The notes under the pieces were generated by a model, which worked only from the letters and a program-made list of their open reading frames with translations, was not told where the DNA came from and searched no databases. From positions 1 to 25,064 of IMG/VR virus record IMGVR_UViG_3300022745_000138: a DNA stretch of 25,064 nt; one strand, 5' to 3'. Numbering within the stretch: the stretch's first letter is position 1; each line of letters begins with the position of its first letter. The translations under genes were made by a program, and so were the position numbers. Below, one piece after another: positions 13,412-21,251 of this stretch. The DNA comes from a virus.

Positions 13412-14177
13412 TGGAGACATTCTCCAATACCGATGTGCCTTTGCAGCAGAGCACACGTACTACCTAGTTGATGGTAAGGAATACTCCTCAGCTAAGGAGT
13501 ACAAGGATGCTGGCGCTACCGGAACCGTTTGGTCACGAAAGGAAATTAAACCAGTTGAATTCGCATTTCAGGCAGTACAGACAACGCTTAGGTCGTTTGG
13601 GTCTCTTTTCAATCCCGCTGATATACGTATCTATCTTAGTAGTGATCGTACTTTTCGCGAGGATGTGGCCAAAACACTAAAGTACAAGGGGAATCGGGAT
13701 GGAGTCGCCAAGCCAAAGCACCACAAAGATGTTAGGGAATTCCTACTTTCCCAAGGTGCTATCGTCCGTGATGGACTTGAAGCTGATGACTGCCTTGCTA
13801 CTGATCTTACAAGTATGGGGGATAGTGCTATCCTTCTTAGTATTGATAAGGACCTCGACCAAGTAGAAGGGCAGCATTACAACTGGGTAACGGACGAGTT
13901 CTACACGATCAACAAGAAAGGAGGAGCACAAAATCTCTTCATCCAAATCCTCTCCGGAGACTCCACAGACAACGTCCCCGGTCTTCCCGGATGGGGAAAA
14001 ATCAAAGCAGACCGACTGGTCTCGGCTGCAAAGTCTCCACACGAACTCTATGAATCTGTATTGGACGCCTACCATAAAGCAGGCAAAGATATGGACTACT
14101 TCATGGAACAGGCGAACCTAGTCTACATTCTACGGTCTGAGGGGGATAGCTTTGCCAAAGCGTACCCGTACGGTTAA
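13383..14177 (+). CDS. 5'-3' exonuclease / flap endonuclease (PIN/FEN fold)
   Basis: A 264-aa protein of the phage 5'-3' exonuclease type, which removes RNA primers and resects ends. Visible are LLIDGDI (Asp10 region), YKGNR (basic clamp), EADDCLA and SIDKDL (metal-binding acids), and the helix-hairpin-helix-like GDSTDNVPGLPGWGKIKA. GTG 13383, about ten bases after AAAGG, is preferred over TTG 13377. It overlaps the SLOG gene upstream and the resolvase gene (by 26 bases) downstream. Confidence 0.9.
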   Translation: MPQGKTLLIDGDILQYRCAFAAEHTYYLVDGKEYSSAKEYKDAGATGTVWSRKEIKPVEFAFQAVQTTLRSFGSLFNPADIRIYLSSDRTFREDVAKTLKYKGNRDGVAKPKHHKDVREFLLSQGAIVRDGLEADDCLATDLTSMGDSAILLSIDKDLDQVEGQHYNWVTDEFYTINKKGGAQNLFIQILSGDSTDNVPGLPGWGKIKADRLVSAAKSPHELYESVLDAYHKAGKDMDYFMEQANLVYILRSEGDSFAKAYPYG

Positions 14178-14634
14178 AAAGATTCCAGCCCTCCGGTCTA
14201 AACTGGAGCTACGAACAAAGGAACAACTTGACAAACATGGCATCACATACGATTACGAAGGATACACGATCCCCTTTCGGACGGCTGTGCGAGGCGGCAT
14301 CTGCGAAGACTGTGCCGGACGGAGTGTACACCAGCAGCGACGCTACTTGCCGGATTTCACCATCAGGCCAAGTGGAATTGTGGTCGAGGTTAAAGGATAC
14401 CTCCCTTCCCCCCAACGAACTAAAATTCTGGGAATACGAAAGTGGAACCCAGACCTTGATTTTAGGATGGTCTTCGGGTCCGACAATAAGATTTGCAAGG
14501 GGTCCAAAACCCGTTATAGCGACTGGGCCAGAGAGAACGGGATCCCCTACTGCATCCGAACTATCCCAGACGAGTGGATCGAAGACTTCCGCAAAGGACA
14601 TCCAGATCGGGGGGACGCACTACAAGAACTTTAA
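14152..14634 (+). CDS. Endonuclease I-type Holliday junction resolvase (T7 gp3-like)
   Basis: A 160-aa protein starting at TTG 14152, with GAGGGGG just upstream. It has the phage endonuclease I catalytic layout: an N-terminal Glu in LELRTKEQL, Asp68 in YLPDFTI, and Glu79 and Lys81 in VVEVKG, comparable to E20, D55, E65 and K67 of T7 gp3. It carries an insertion with CEDC (51-54) before the catalytic Asp, which T7 gp3 lacks. It would cut branched DNA during packaging or host DNA degradation. The 3' end overlaps the DUF3310 reading frame. Confidence 0.88.
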   Translation: MPKRTRTVKKIPALRSKLELRTKEQLDKHGITYDYEGYTIPFRTAVRGGICEDCAGRSVHQQRRYLPDFTIRPSGIVVEVKGYLPSPQRTKILGIRKWNPDLDFRMVFGSDNKICKGSKTRYSDWARENGIPYCIRTIPDEWIEDFRKGHPDRGDALQEL

Positions 14635-14938
14635 GCTCCAGCCTGCTGAGTTTATTCACATGAATAACATTGGGTTTCTTGAAGGTAATGTAATCAAGTA
14701 CGTCTGTCGCCACTCGGCGAAGAACGGAGTTGCGGACCTGCTCAAGGCCCGGCATTATATTGACCTTCTGTTGGAGCTTGAGTATGGAGGAAATACGGCT
14801 GCGCCCCCAGCAGTGCATGAAGTGTCAAAACTCCCTGCCTACCGTGAAACGGATAGTACAAAACCAGAGAAGCGTGTGGCAGAAATATCCGATGGTCCGT
14901 TGCACAGCGTGCGAAGCGCCGGCATTGGTGACTATTGA
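14606..14938 (+). CDS. DUF3310-family protein; start codon unclear
   Basis: The family motif IGGTHYKNFKLQPAEFIHMN...FLEGNVIKYVCRH...DLLKARHYIDLLLELEYG is unmistakable and continuous to the TGA at 14936-14938. This family is widespread in phages and its function is not settled. The problem is the start. In this frame there is no ATG, GTG or TTG between TTG 14456 (150 bases inside the resolvase gene) and ATG 14660, which would cut off the conserved N-terminus. I give 14606 (ATC) as the start of the conserved region, with AAGGA seven bases upstream. Use of ATC, a start at 14456, or frameshifting at the G6 run 14609-14614 are all possible. The last ~55 residues are a variable basic tail. Confidence 0.75.
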   Translation: MGGTHYKNFKLQPAEFIHMNNIGFLEGNVIKYVCRHSAKNGVADLLKARHYIDLLLELEYGGNTAAPPAVHEVSKLPAYRETDSTKPEKRVAEISDGPLHSVRSAGIGDY

Positions 14939-15666
14939 ACGTCCTACTGCTGGACATCGAGACTAGGCCCACACTAGCTTATGTGTGGAAACTATTTGAC
15001 GAGAACATTTCAGTAGACCAGATTGTGGAGCCCACTGCCATGATCTGTTGGGCTGGTAAGTGGTACGGCAAGAAGGGGATTACCTTCATGTCAGAGTGGA
15101 AAGACGGTAAGGAGAATATGGTTGCAGGACTCCACGCGATGCTATCTGAAGCTGATGCCGTCATCACTTATAACGGGGATAGGTTCGATCTACCCAAGAT
15201 CACAGGTGAGTTCGTTGTACTTGGGCTTGGACCCGTCCCTCCTATTCCCTCCATCGACCTATTCAAGACGGTCAAGAAGCTCGGATATGCAAGTGGAAAA
15301 CTTGCTTTCGTGGCTCCTCTACTCGGTATCGGAGACAAGGTAAAGCATGAAGGATTCCGACTCTGGAAGCAGGTACTAGACGGTGACGAGAAAGCACGGG
15401 CTAAAATGGAGAGGTACAATAAGCAGGACACGATCCTACTTGCTAAACTGTATAGTACTCTGCGTCCTTACATCAAGACTCACCCCTACCTCGGTACGGG
15501 GGAGAAACAGGACTGCCCAGCATGTGGAGGCTCCAATCTTCAGCACCGCGGACAGAGGCGTACCAAGGCATTCTTTATTGAGCGGCTGGCTTGTACCGAC
15601 TGTGGAGCTTGGAGTGATGGGGGTCGTAGGAAGTGCATCCCCCCGGTGAATAAGGTGAAGAAGTAA
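14935..15666 (+). CDS. DnaQ-like 3'-5' exonuclease with C-terminal zinc ribbon
   Basis: A 243-aa protein from TTG 14935, overlapping the DUF3310 stop. The RNase H-like exonuclease motifs are LLLDIETRP (Asp7, Glu9), VITYNGDRFDLP and YNKQDTILLAKLY (the final metal-binding Asp). The C-terminus adds a zinc ribbon with CPACGG and CTDCGAW. The polymerase already has a proofreading domain, so this enzyme probably serves another task such as recombination or degradation of host nucleic acid. Single-strand DNA or RNA are both possible substrates. Confidence 0.85.
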   Translation: MNVLLLDIETRPTLAYVWKLFDENISVDQIVEPTAMICWAGKWYGKKGITFMSEWKDGKENMVAGLHAMLSEADAVITYNGDRFDLPKITGEFVVLGLGPVPPIPSIDLFKTVKKLGYASGKLAFVAPLLGIGDKVKHEGFRLWKQVLDGDEKARAKMERYNKQDTILLAKLYSTLRPYIKTHPYLGTGEKQDCPACGGSNLQHRGQRRTKAFFIERLACTDCGAWSDGGRRKCIPPVNKVKK

Positions 15667-15833
15667 TGTCTGATAATAACAATAATAAGGTAAGCGCTAT
15701 GATCGAATTCGTGGAATACGTCAAGGAACTGAGCAATGACAATAAGCGACTCGACGAGCTGCTCAAGGCAGCCATGCGCGAAGCCGGTCATACGGAAGTA
15801 GTACTAGAGGACGGGAGCGTCGAAAAGCTCTAA
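15666..15833 (+). CDS. Unknown 55-aa protein, last early gene
   Basis: ATG 15666 overlaps the exonuclease stop (TAATG). The sequence starts with an Asn-rich segment, then a helical heptad-like stretch (MIEFVEYVKELSNDNKRLDELLKAAMREAGH) and ends EVVLEDGSVEKL. A coiled-coil or small adaptor protein is likely; no family is recognised. It is the last plus-strand gene before the convergence zone. Confidence 0.65.
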   Translation: MSDNNNNKVSAMIEFVEYVKELSNDNKRLDELLKAAMREAGHTEVVLEDGSVEKL

Positions 15834-15842
15834 AACCTTACA

Positions 15843-15859
15843 GTTACCCAAAGGGTAAC
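15843..15859. other. Stem-loop GTTACCC-AAA-GGGTAAC
   Basis: A perfect 7-bp hairpin directly after the last early gene, overlapping the left arm of palindrome copy 6. An AACCTTACA just before it (15834-15842) repeats the left arm of that palindrome, so two alternative folds with the arm AAAGGTT are possible. Confidence 0.6.
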
Positions 15860-15876
15860 CTTTACATGTAAAGGTT
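15857..15876. promoter_or_regulatory. Palindromic element copy 6, perfect, in the convergence zone
   Basis: AACCTTTACATGTAAAGGTT is a perfect 20-bp palindrome followed by TTTTCG. No gene starts after it on either strand: the plus-strand genes end at 15833 and the minus-strand genes end at 15974. It is therefore not a translation signal here. It may be a terminator part or a DNA-binding site. Confidence 0.7.
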
Positions 15877-15886
15877 TTCGTTTATC

Positions 15887-15901
15887 GGAAGCGTAGCTTC
15901 C
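15887..15901. other. Small stem-loop GGAAGC-GTA-GCTTCC
   Basis: A perfect 6-bp hairpin between the palindrome and the main terminator. It has no following T tract. It may stabilise the 3' end of either transcript. Confidence 0.5.
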
Positions 15902-15911
15902 TGTAGGAAAT

Positions 15912-15953
15912 AAAAAAGCCCCGACTCTCCGAAAGGAGGGCCGGGGCTTTCTG
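15912..15953. terminator. Bidirectional intrinsic terminator between the two gene arms
   Basis: Outer stem AAAGCCCCG (15915-15923) with CGGGGCTTT (15942-15950), inner stem CTCTCC with GGAGGG and a GAAA loop. The upstream A tract (15912-15917) gives a U tract for minus-strand transcripts, and the TTT on the other side serves plus-strand ones. It ends both converging transcription units. Confidence 0.9.
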
Positions 15954-15973
15954 CGTTTCTGGGGTTTTAGTTT

Positions 15974-16393
15974 TTAGGCTACGCCCTTAACCTTCTCATA
16001 GCTACGGGCACCAATGTGGATACCGAGCAGACCAGTGAGCATCAGGTAGAGGTTACTGTCCAGAGGGGGAAGCTTGACAGGAACATCATGCCCAGTCCAC
16101 AGAGTGTACACGTAGGAGGCGGTAGGGACTACAACCCACTGCACAGCTACGCCAATCGTACCTACGTACATCAGGAGAGGGCGGGCATTGGCCTTAAAGC
16201 CGGAGCCCTTAGCATCCTCTAGGTTGATGTCTGTCTGGGCCTTCTCCGAGGCGGCCTGAAGATCAAGCTCCTTGAACTCACCGGCCTGTTGAGCCTTGAA
16301 TAGCTCAAGCTGGGCAGCAGCTTTCTGCTGGGGGTCTGGGATGAAATTAAGCAGCTTCGTGATGATGGGGGCTGCTACGTCTAGAATACTCAT
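15974..16393 (-). CDS. Holin of the three-TM (gene-transfer-agent release) type
   Basis: A 139-aa protein with a charged, helical N-terminal part (IPDPQQKAAAQLELFKAQQ, residues ~18-36), then ARPLLMYVGTIGVAVQWVVV (a membrane segment) and NLYLMLTGLLGIHIGARSYEK (another). The Pro-rich N-terminus, coil, NARPLLMY entry and GxHIGARSYEKV end fit the 3TM phage/GTA holin family. It would form the inner-membrane lesion that lets the lysozyme reach the cell wall. Its ATG overlaps the SprT stop. It is the last late gene before the terminator. Confidence 0.8.
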   Translation of the reverse strand: MSILDVAAPIITKLLNFIPDPQQKAAAQLELFKAQQAGEFKELDLQAASEKAQTDINLEDAKGSGFKANARPLLMYVGTIGVAVQWVVVPTASYVYTLWTGHDVPVKLPPLDSNLYLMLTGLLGIHIGARSYEKVKGVA

Positions 16394-16725
16394 ATCTCTA
16401 ATCCTGTAAGGTCTCTAATTCGGGCTTGCTCTCTAAGGAAGGGCTCAGCGTGTCCGTGCCAGTCAGGCTCTCCAGATTGATGAAGGAACTGGTGGACCAT
16501 TTCGTGGAGGAGGGTGGCTCGTAGTTCCTCAATGGGTTTGTTCCAGTGTCCAGAGATATACATTGAGGCTTTCTGTGACGAATCAGTGACGCCATAGTAG
16601 CCATAGTATTTCTTAGCGCGAGTGAGCATAATTGGTACATACTCTAGTTTCCCGCCGAACACCAGTTCATTATATTCATTCCAGATTTGTTTGAGGGTTT
16701 GAAGCTTTCTGAGAGTCCGCAACAC
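16390..16725 (-). CDS. SprT-like zinc metallopeptidase
   Basis: A 111-aa protein starting at GTG with GAGG nine bases upstream. The zinc motif HEMVH (74-78) and a third-ligand His in DWHGHAEPF (90/92) follow the SprT-like arrangement, with the Tyr-rich strand region KYYGYYG and the HWNKPIEELRATLLHE lead-in typical of the domain. It is shorter than cellular SprT proteins and has no zinc ribbon. It overlaps the lysozyme gene by 50 bases and the holin by four, so it is expressed with lysis functions. Its substrate is unknown; a cell-envelope or DNA-crosslinked protein are both possible. Confidence 0.82.
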   Translation of the reverse strand: MLRTLRKLQTLKQIWNEYNELVFGGKLEYVPIMLTRAKKYYGYYGVTDSSQKASMYISGHWNKPIEELRATLLHEMVHQFLHQSGEPDWHGHAEPFLREQARIRDLTGLEI

Positions 16726-17116
16726 TTCTAATTACCTCACACATTTCCTTGCCTCTATTCCCTACCTGCTTGTACCAGAGGGTGGTCTCTAGGTCATCAG
16801 CCGCAGCGTGGAACAGCCCAGCATCAATGAAACTCAGGAAGACATTAAACTTCCTGAGCTTCTCGATCCCTAGGTTAAACGTAAGCTCCACCAGAATATC
16901 CTTGATGACGGGATCCGCAGAACCATAACATGTTAAGGTTTCGGCATCCTTAGTAGCCAGCCGAATGCGGTTATCCAAGATAAAGTTAATCTCGTCATCG
17001 TACAACCCCACGTCCGTGAGGTTGAAACCTACCCCAATAGTTACCTTCCCCACGGTATCAACGTAGGGCTTATTCTTCCAGCCTTCGTGGTGAATTAGAC
17101 TGTCTCTGAGAGCCAT
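16676..17116 (-). CDS. Endolysin, T4-type lysozyme (GH24 muramidase)
   Basis: A 146-aa protein. The start MALRDSLIHHEG at 17116 (GGAAG upstream) puts the catalytic residues at Glu11, Asp20 and Thr26, the numbering of T4 lysozyme, in HHEGWKNKPYVDTVGKVTIGVG. It cuts the N-acetylmuramic acid to N-acetylglucosamine bond in peptidoglycan. A longer in-frame opening to 17296 lies within the virion protein gene and is not needed. There is no signal peptide or SAR segment, so export depends on the holin. Palindrome copy 7 lies inside the gene. Confidence 0.92.
   Translation of the reverse strand: MALRDSLIHHEGWKNKPYVDTVGKVTIGVGFNLTDVGLYDDEINFILDNRIRLATKDAETLTCYGSADPVIKDILVELTFNLGIEKLRKFNVFLSFIDAGLFHAAADDLETTLWYKQVGNRGKEMCEVIRSVADSQKASNPQTNLE
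16921..16940. promoter_or_regulatory. Palindromic element copy 7, inside the lysozyme gene
   Basis: AACCATAACATGTTAAGGTT differs from the consensus at two positions but keeps most of the dyad. It lies in coding sequence on the minus strand and has no start codon in a usable position. A DNA-level function or chance resemblance is possible. Confidence 0.4.
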
Positions 17117-17117
17117 A

Positions 17118-19907
17118 TTATTTCTTCCGCTGATCTTCCGCCACAAGAGCGCTATCGTAGGCCCCGACCCCAAGCTGATGGGCAGTGCTGAAGGCCTGAG
17201 TCCTACGAGCAGAATATCCTGCCCACTGGCTAAGCTCTTCTGGATCGGTAAGCGCGTCATAGATCTTTGTTGCCATAGCTCTCTGCCTACGAGCAATGCC
17301 GACGTTCATGAGCTTACCCCCACGGGACAGCGGACCCTCAACTACCTGTACGCCAGCCTGAATATCTCGACTACCAGCAAGAGATCTAAGATCTCCTGCA
17401 TAAAGGGTAGAGCCCCTATCAAGATTTTCAGCAGCACTCTTGATAAGCTTGAGATTTTCTACGTAACCCTTCCCCATTACGGCAGTAATCTCGTTACCAT
17501 GATTGGCAAGCATCTTGTCAAGTTCCTGAGAGTTCATCCGCCCATCTGTAATAATACTACGTCGGATCTGCTCTCCTACGCCTGCCTGTAAAGACTTCCA
17601 CCCCGAAGGGGTATACTTATCTAGGATTCCTTTAAGGCCATACAGATCTTCTGCTTGAATAGCTTTAGGGCTAGAAGAGTGTTCAAACACCCCCCGGACC
17701 ACCCCCTCCAGAGAGAAGTTATCCAGTTTCTGAAGTTTGCCTCCCATTGCCGACTTCCAAGCAGTAACCGCTTCAGCAGCTTTCTTCTGGGACGAAAGAG
17801 CTAGAGAGGCAAAGCCCCCCGCCTTATTCAGCAGATTCCTCTGGTCTCCAGTAAAGAGCTGCCCAATTACATCCTTATAATTATCCATGTACTGCCTGTG
17901 CAGTTCGGGGTCTATGTTTACCCCATCCTTCATAACTTCCTTTCGGTAATTAGCAAAAGCCACCTGCCGAAGCTCGTTCATAAGCTCAGGACTATCCTTA
18001 GCGAGACTAATAAGAGACTGCATAGCAGGCCCGTTCTTATCTGTAGTAATAGCCTTTACAATGTCAGCATTCTCCATTGCGGGGGTATTATAGATGTCTT
18101 TTCTAAGCATCTTCCCCACAAACCCATTGCGGAAACGAGTTCCGTAATCGGCCATAGTTCTTTCAGCAAGGTGGATCTGGTCTAGGGCCTCTGTCATACC
18201 AGAGTGCTCTAAATAGCCGTCCCGCATCTCAGTGAGCTTCTTGATTAGCTCCCATCGTTCTTTCTTGTCTAGTCCGATGTCATTCAGATTGATGCCTGAC
18301 TTCTTATCGGCCATACGGAGCCGCTTGATGGCGTCCTGAAGGTAAGAAAGGTTAACGGTCTCGGGCCCTTCGGGAATTAAAGGTTTCCCTGACTCGTCTA
18401 CAATAGAGCCAGCAGGAGACTTTTGCCCCTTGACTCCAAGACGATTGAGGGGAACCGCCTGTTCTGGGATAATGCCGTTATCAGCAAGGCGCTGCATCTT
18501 ATCTCGGAAGGCAATTAGCTCAGGAGTGAATTCGACAGAGTGGGGGCTTACATCCTCTACTTCTCCGATCATACTTTTGAACTTACCATACTCAGTGGTA
18601 ACGTCTTCCCACGACTTATCCCCGAGAGCCTCCGTAGCATCCCGCATCTTGCCGCCAGAGAGCCCTTCAGAAGGAGATCCCTCAGGAATTGTTCTGGTGA
18701 TATTAGCTGCCCTACTAGCATCTGAAGCAGCCTTCTGAACAGGGACTCCTACATTATCAGCATACGCCGCATCTAGGCCCGCCTGAGCCTGCCTTCCTGC
18801 CTGTTGGGCAAAGCCCGGAGCCCCCGTAATACCGGCCTTCTCAAAAGGCTTCTGTATAGACTTAAGATATACGTTGAGTATCTCATTACTGTGCATTGCC
18901 TGAATAGCCATAGCTTTTCTAGTAGTCGGGTCTTTGGCAGCATCGGCAGCAGCGGAAGAGGCCTCGGTTCCAAGTCCTTCCATAAACTGGTCTGCTCGGG
19001 GATTATACTTAAAGTCTTCCCAGTTATCGTAGCCAAAGGACTTAGCATTATCCTGACGGTACTTGATTACGTCTGGGTTGTTGTTAATCTCAGTCAGGGT
19101 GTTCTGGTACTTAAGCTGCGCATTCTTCATCGCCTGCACAGAAGCATCGTTGAAAGGGATCTTCCAACCATTAAACCAGCCCTTAACAATACGATAGGTA
19201 CCCATAGCAGCTATGGGTCCAGCCTCTAAGGCAGCACCTACACCCAAGTTTTTAGCATGGTCAGCCCAAGTTAGGGGGGCTTCTGGAACTCCCAGATTTC
19301 TTGCAAGAGTATTCCTAGCGTCTTCCAGTCCAGCAAAGCCCACACCACCCGCTCCTGCGGCAGCTCCAAACTGCCCAAGCATAGGGGCTCCGCCCGTTAA
19401 GGCAGCAGTTCCTGCAGAAATACCCAGCAATGCCGCGTTCTGAATAGCAGAAGGTGCATCCTGAGCCGTAGGGCCATACGAGTCCACTGGCGTCCAGTTT
19501 CCCGTGCGAGGATGAAGGAACTCTACAGAGCCATTGCTATACGGAGAAAGCCGCATAAAAGAAGAAGGGTCTTTTCCCTGATACCCAAACTTCTGTGCTA
19601 CAAAAGGAGCATAGTAATTCATACGAGCAGAAGGGTCTGTAGCTACGCCCGCTCGAAACCGAATGCCCGCAGGCAGTCCGGCATCAGAGTTAACATCTAC
19701 CCCGCCCTTGGCGGCAGCGGTAATGTCCGGGCGGTAGTCTACGACCTCGGGCTCCTCGGTATCGAACATGCTGCCCGTCCTCGATAAGCCCATAATAGGC
19801 TTATAAGGAACGGGGACAGTGTTACCCGTAGGAGAGTTTCCAGCAGATGCCTTACTTTCCAACTCGTGGAGTCGGCGGAGGCTCTCTAGTTCTTCTTTAG
19901 GGTCCAT
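17118..19907 (-). CDS. Large internal virion / DNA-ejection-type protein
   Basis: A 929-aa protein, the largest in the window. It has a Pro/Gly-rich N-terminus, a Gly/Ala-rich hydrophobic segment around residues 155-200 (AALLGISAGTAALTGG) that could insert into a membrane, and long helical stretches after that. No lysozyme or transglycosylase motif was found. Its length, position after two other helical virion proteins and before the lysis genes, and hydrophobic stretch resemble the ejected internal core proteins of podoviruses (T7 gp16 position). This assignment rests on context, not on a sequence signature. It is followed after one base by the lysozyme gene. Confidence 0.75.
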   Translation of the reverse strand: MDPKEELESLRRLHELESKASAGNSPTGNTVPVPYKPIMGLSRTGSMFDTEEPEVVDYRPDITAAAKGGVDVNSDAGLPAGIRFRAGVATDPSARMNYYAPFVAQKFGYQGKDPSSFMRLSPYSNGSVEFLHPRTGNWTPVDSYGPTAQDAPSAIQNAALLGISAGTAALTGGAPMLGQFGAAAGAGGVGFAGLEDARNTLARNLGVPEAPLTWADHAKNLGVGAALEAGPIAAMGTYRIVKGWFNGWKIPFNDASVQAMKNAQLKYQNTLTEINNNPDVIKYRQDNAKSFGYDNWEDFKYNPRADQFMEGLGTEASSAAADAAKDPTTRKAMAIQAMHSNEILNVYLKSIQKPFEKAGITGAPGFAQQAGRQAQAGLDAAYADNVGVPVQKAASDASRAANITRTIPEGSPSEGLSGGKMRDATEALGDKSWEDVTTEYGKFKSMIGEVEDVSPHSVEFTPELIAFRDKMQRLADNGIIPEQAVPLNRLGVKGQKSPAGSIVDESGKPLIPEGPETVNLSYLQDAIKRLRMADKKSGINLNDIGLDKKERWELIKKLTEMRDGYLEHSGMTEALDQIHLAERTMADYGTRFRNGFVGKMLRKDIYNTPAMENADIVKAITTDKNGPAMQSLISLAKDSPELMNELRQVAFANYRKEVMKDGVNIDPELHRQYMDNYKDVIGQLFTGDQRNLLNKAGGFASLALSSQKKAAEAVTAWKSAMGGKLQKLDNFSLEGVVRGVFEHSSSPKAIQAEDLYGLKGILDKYTPSGWKSLQAGVGEQIRRSIITDGRMNSQELDKMLANHGNEITAVMGKGYVENLKLIKSAAENLDRGSTLYAGDLRSLAGSRDIQAGVQVVEGPLSRGGKLMNVGIARRQRAMATKIYDALTDPEELSQWAGYSARRTQAFSTAHQLGVGAYDSALVAEDQRKK

Positions 19908-19909
19908 TA

Positions 19910-21244
19910 TTACTTGTTGTACCTTTTACGGAGATCCTGAAGTTCTGCCCACTCTTCGTCAGTAAGAGTAGAGGGCTTTTCTGTAGCAGCAGCCGGAGAG
20001 GGTTTGGAACTATACCTAGTCTTGTAGTCATTGTATATGCCAGTGACAAGCCCCTTAGCCGTGGGATCAAGGATATTCCTATAAGCAATGTCTGTCATCA
20101 GATGATTCTTCTGACGGACCTCGTCTAGGATAGAACTGGCCGTCTCTTTATTTGTAATCCCGGCTCCCACTTCTTCAGCAGCCCGTTTGATGTCCTTTTC
20201 AGACAAGTTACCACCAGATCCACCGAAGGCCTTAACTGTCGCATACGTCATGACTAAGTTGGTATAGTCTGCCTGATTGATGCCGGTCTTGGTTACGATA
20301 CTACGCCAAGCACTGGGAAGCTCTTTGGCTACCCACGCCTTTCCAGAATCGTCAAGAGAAGCATTGCCCGAGATCCCCAAAACCTGAGAAATAGAGCCAA
20401 GAGCATTATCTAGGGTTTTAACCAGAGTCCCTGCTCCACCAGTCTTAGTATTAGGATCTTTAAGCTGTCCCTGCAGACGGTCCACCATTTCATTGACCAT
20501 CGAAGTCTGCTTGAGGGTATCCCTGAACTTAATGGCCTCATCGCCTCTCTGGGCCGTAGTCATGTCCATATTGCGATTATTATTGTCAGTGAAGGACTTG
20601 TAGATGCCTCTACCAATCTCCTTCTCTCCAATATCAATACCATCCTTACGCATACGCTGGAAGTACTTCACAGTACCATCCATCTGGCGCTCTTCTCGGA
20701 AGTCCCCCGGCTTCGGGTTATCTGCCTGAGATAGTTCCATCTTAAGCTTATCCGCCTCTAGGCCTTCCTTCTTAGTCTTGTTGGCCTGTTCCTCGTCCTG
20801 TCTCCGCTGCTTATCCTCAGCAATAAGGGCCTTATCTAGCTGCTGCTTTGCTTCAAAGGCCCGAGCCAAATCTCCTTTACTCTGAAAATACTGCATAGCA
20901 GCTCGGTAAGTGTCCGAGGCCTTGCCGGGAGTACTAGAAGCAGGTCCGTCCGGTCCAGCCATTCCACCATTCTGAAGACCGAGAATCTGAGGAAGATCCG
21001 AGTCCGGGGTAGCTGCCTGATTCAGGTCTGGTAGCATAGGCTTGCCCTGACCGGGAAATCCGGAGGCAGCCTGAAGCCCCATATAGACGGGCATGTTAAA
21101 CCCGAGCTCAGCAACATTGGCATTAGTGGCCTGCTGCTGCTGTCCGAGTTTGAGGGTCTCCAAGATTCTATTATAATCATTGGAGGCACGTTCCATAGGG
21201 TTAAGAAAGCCTAGGCTCTGTCCGATACTGTCTGGTGCTGCCAT
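19910..21244 (-). CDS. Helical internal virion protein (444 aa)
   Basis: Rich in Gln, Ala, Lys and Asp, with a charged coiled-coil-like stretch in residues ~140-185 (LDKALIAEDKQRRQDEEQ and following). A more ordered C-terminal part (WRSIVTKTGINQADYTNLVMTYATVKAFGGSGG) ends in EWAELQDLRKRYNK. No catalytic motif. Located between the 512-aa and 929-aa proteins with two-base spacing to the latter, it matches the T7 gp15 position of an ejected core protein. That is inference from order and composition. Confidence 0.7.
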   Translation of the reverse strand: MAAPDSIGQSLGFLNPMERASNDYNRILETLKLGQQQQATNANVAELGFNMPVYMGLQAASGFPGQGKPMLPDLNQAATPDSDLPQILGLQNGGMAGPDGPASSTPGKASDTYRAAMQYFQSKGDLARAFEAKQQLDKALIAEDKQRRQDEEQANKTKKEGLEADKLKMELSQADNPKPGDFREERQMDGTVKYFQRMRKDGIDIGEKEIGRGIYKSFTDNNNRNMDMTTAQRGDEAIKFRDTLKQTSMVNEMVDRLQGQLKDPNTKTGGAGTLVKTLDNALGSISQVLGISGNASLDDSGKAWVAKELPSAWRSIVTKTGINQADYTNLVMTYATVKAFGGSGGNLSEKDIKRAAEEVGAGITNKETASSILDEVRQKNHLMTDIAYRNILDPTAKGLVTGIYNDYKTRYSSKPSPAAATEKPSTLTDEEWAELQDLRKRYNK

Positions 21245-21251
21245 GTGTTTC

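Noticed and set aside
14228-14605. Long N-terminal extension of the DUF3310 frame
   Set aside because: This part overlaps the catalytic region of the resolvase gene and carries no conserved pattern; only the region from about 14590 on resembles the family.
18048-18070. Possible further palindrome copy (CCTTTACAATGTC)
   Set aside because: Only the left half fits; there is no matching right arm.
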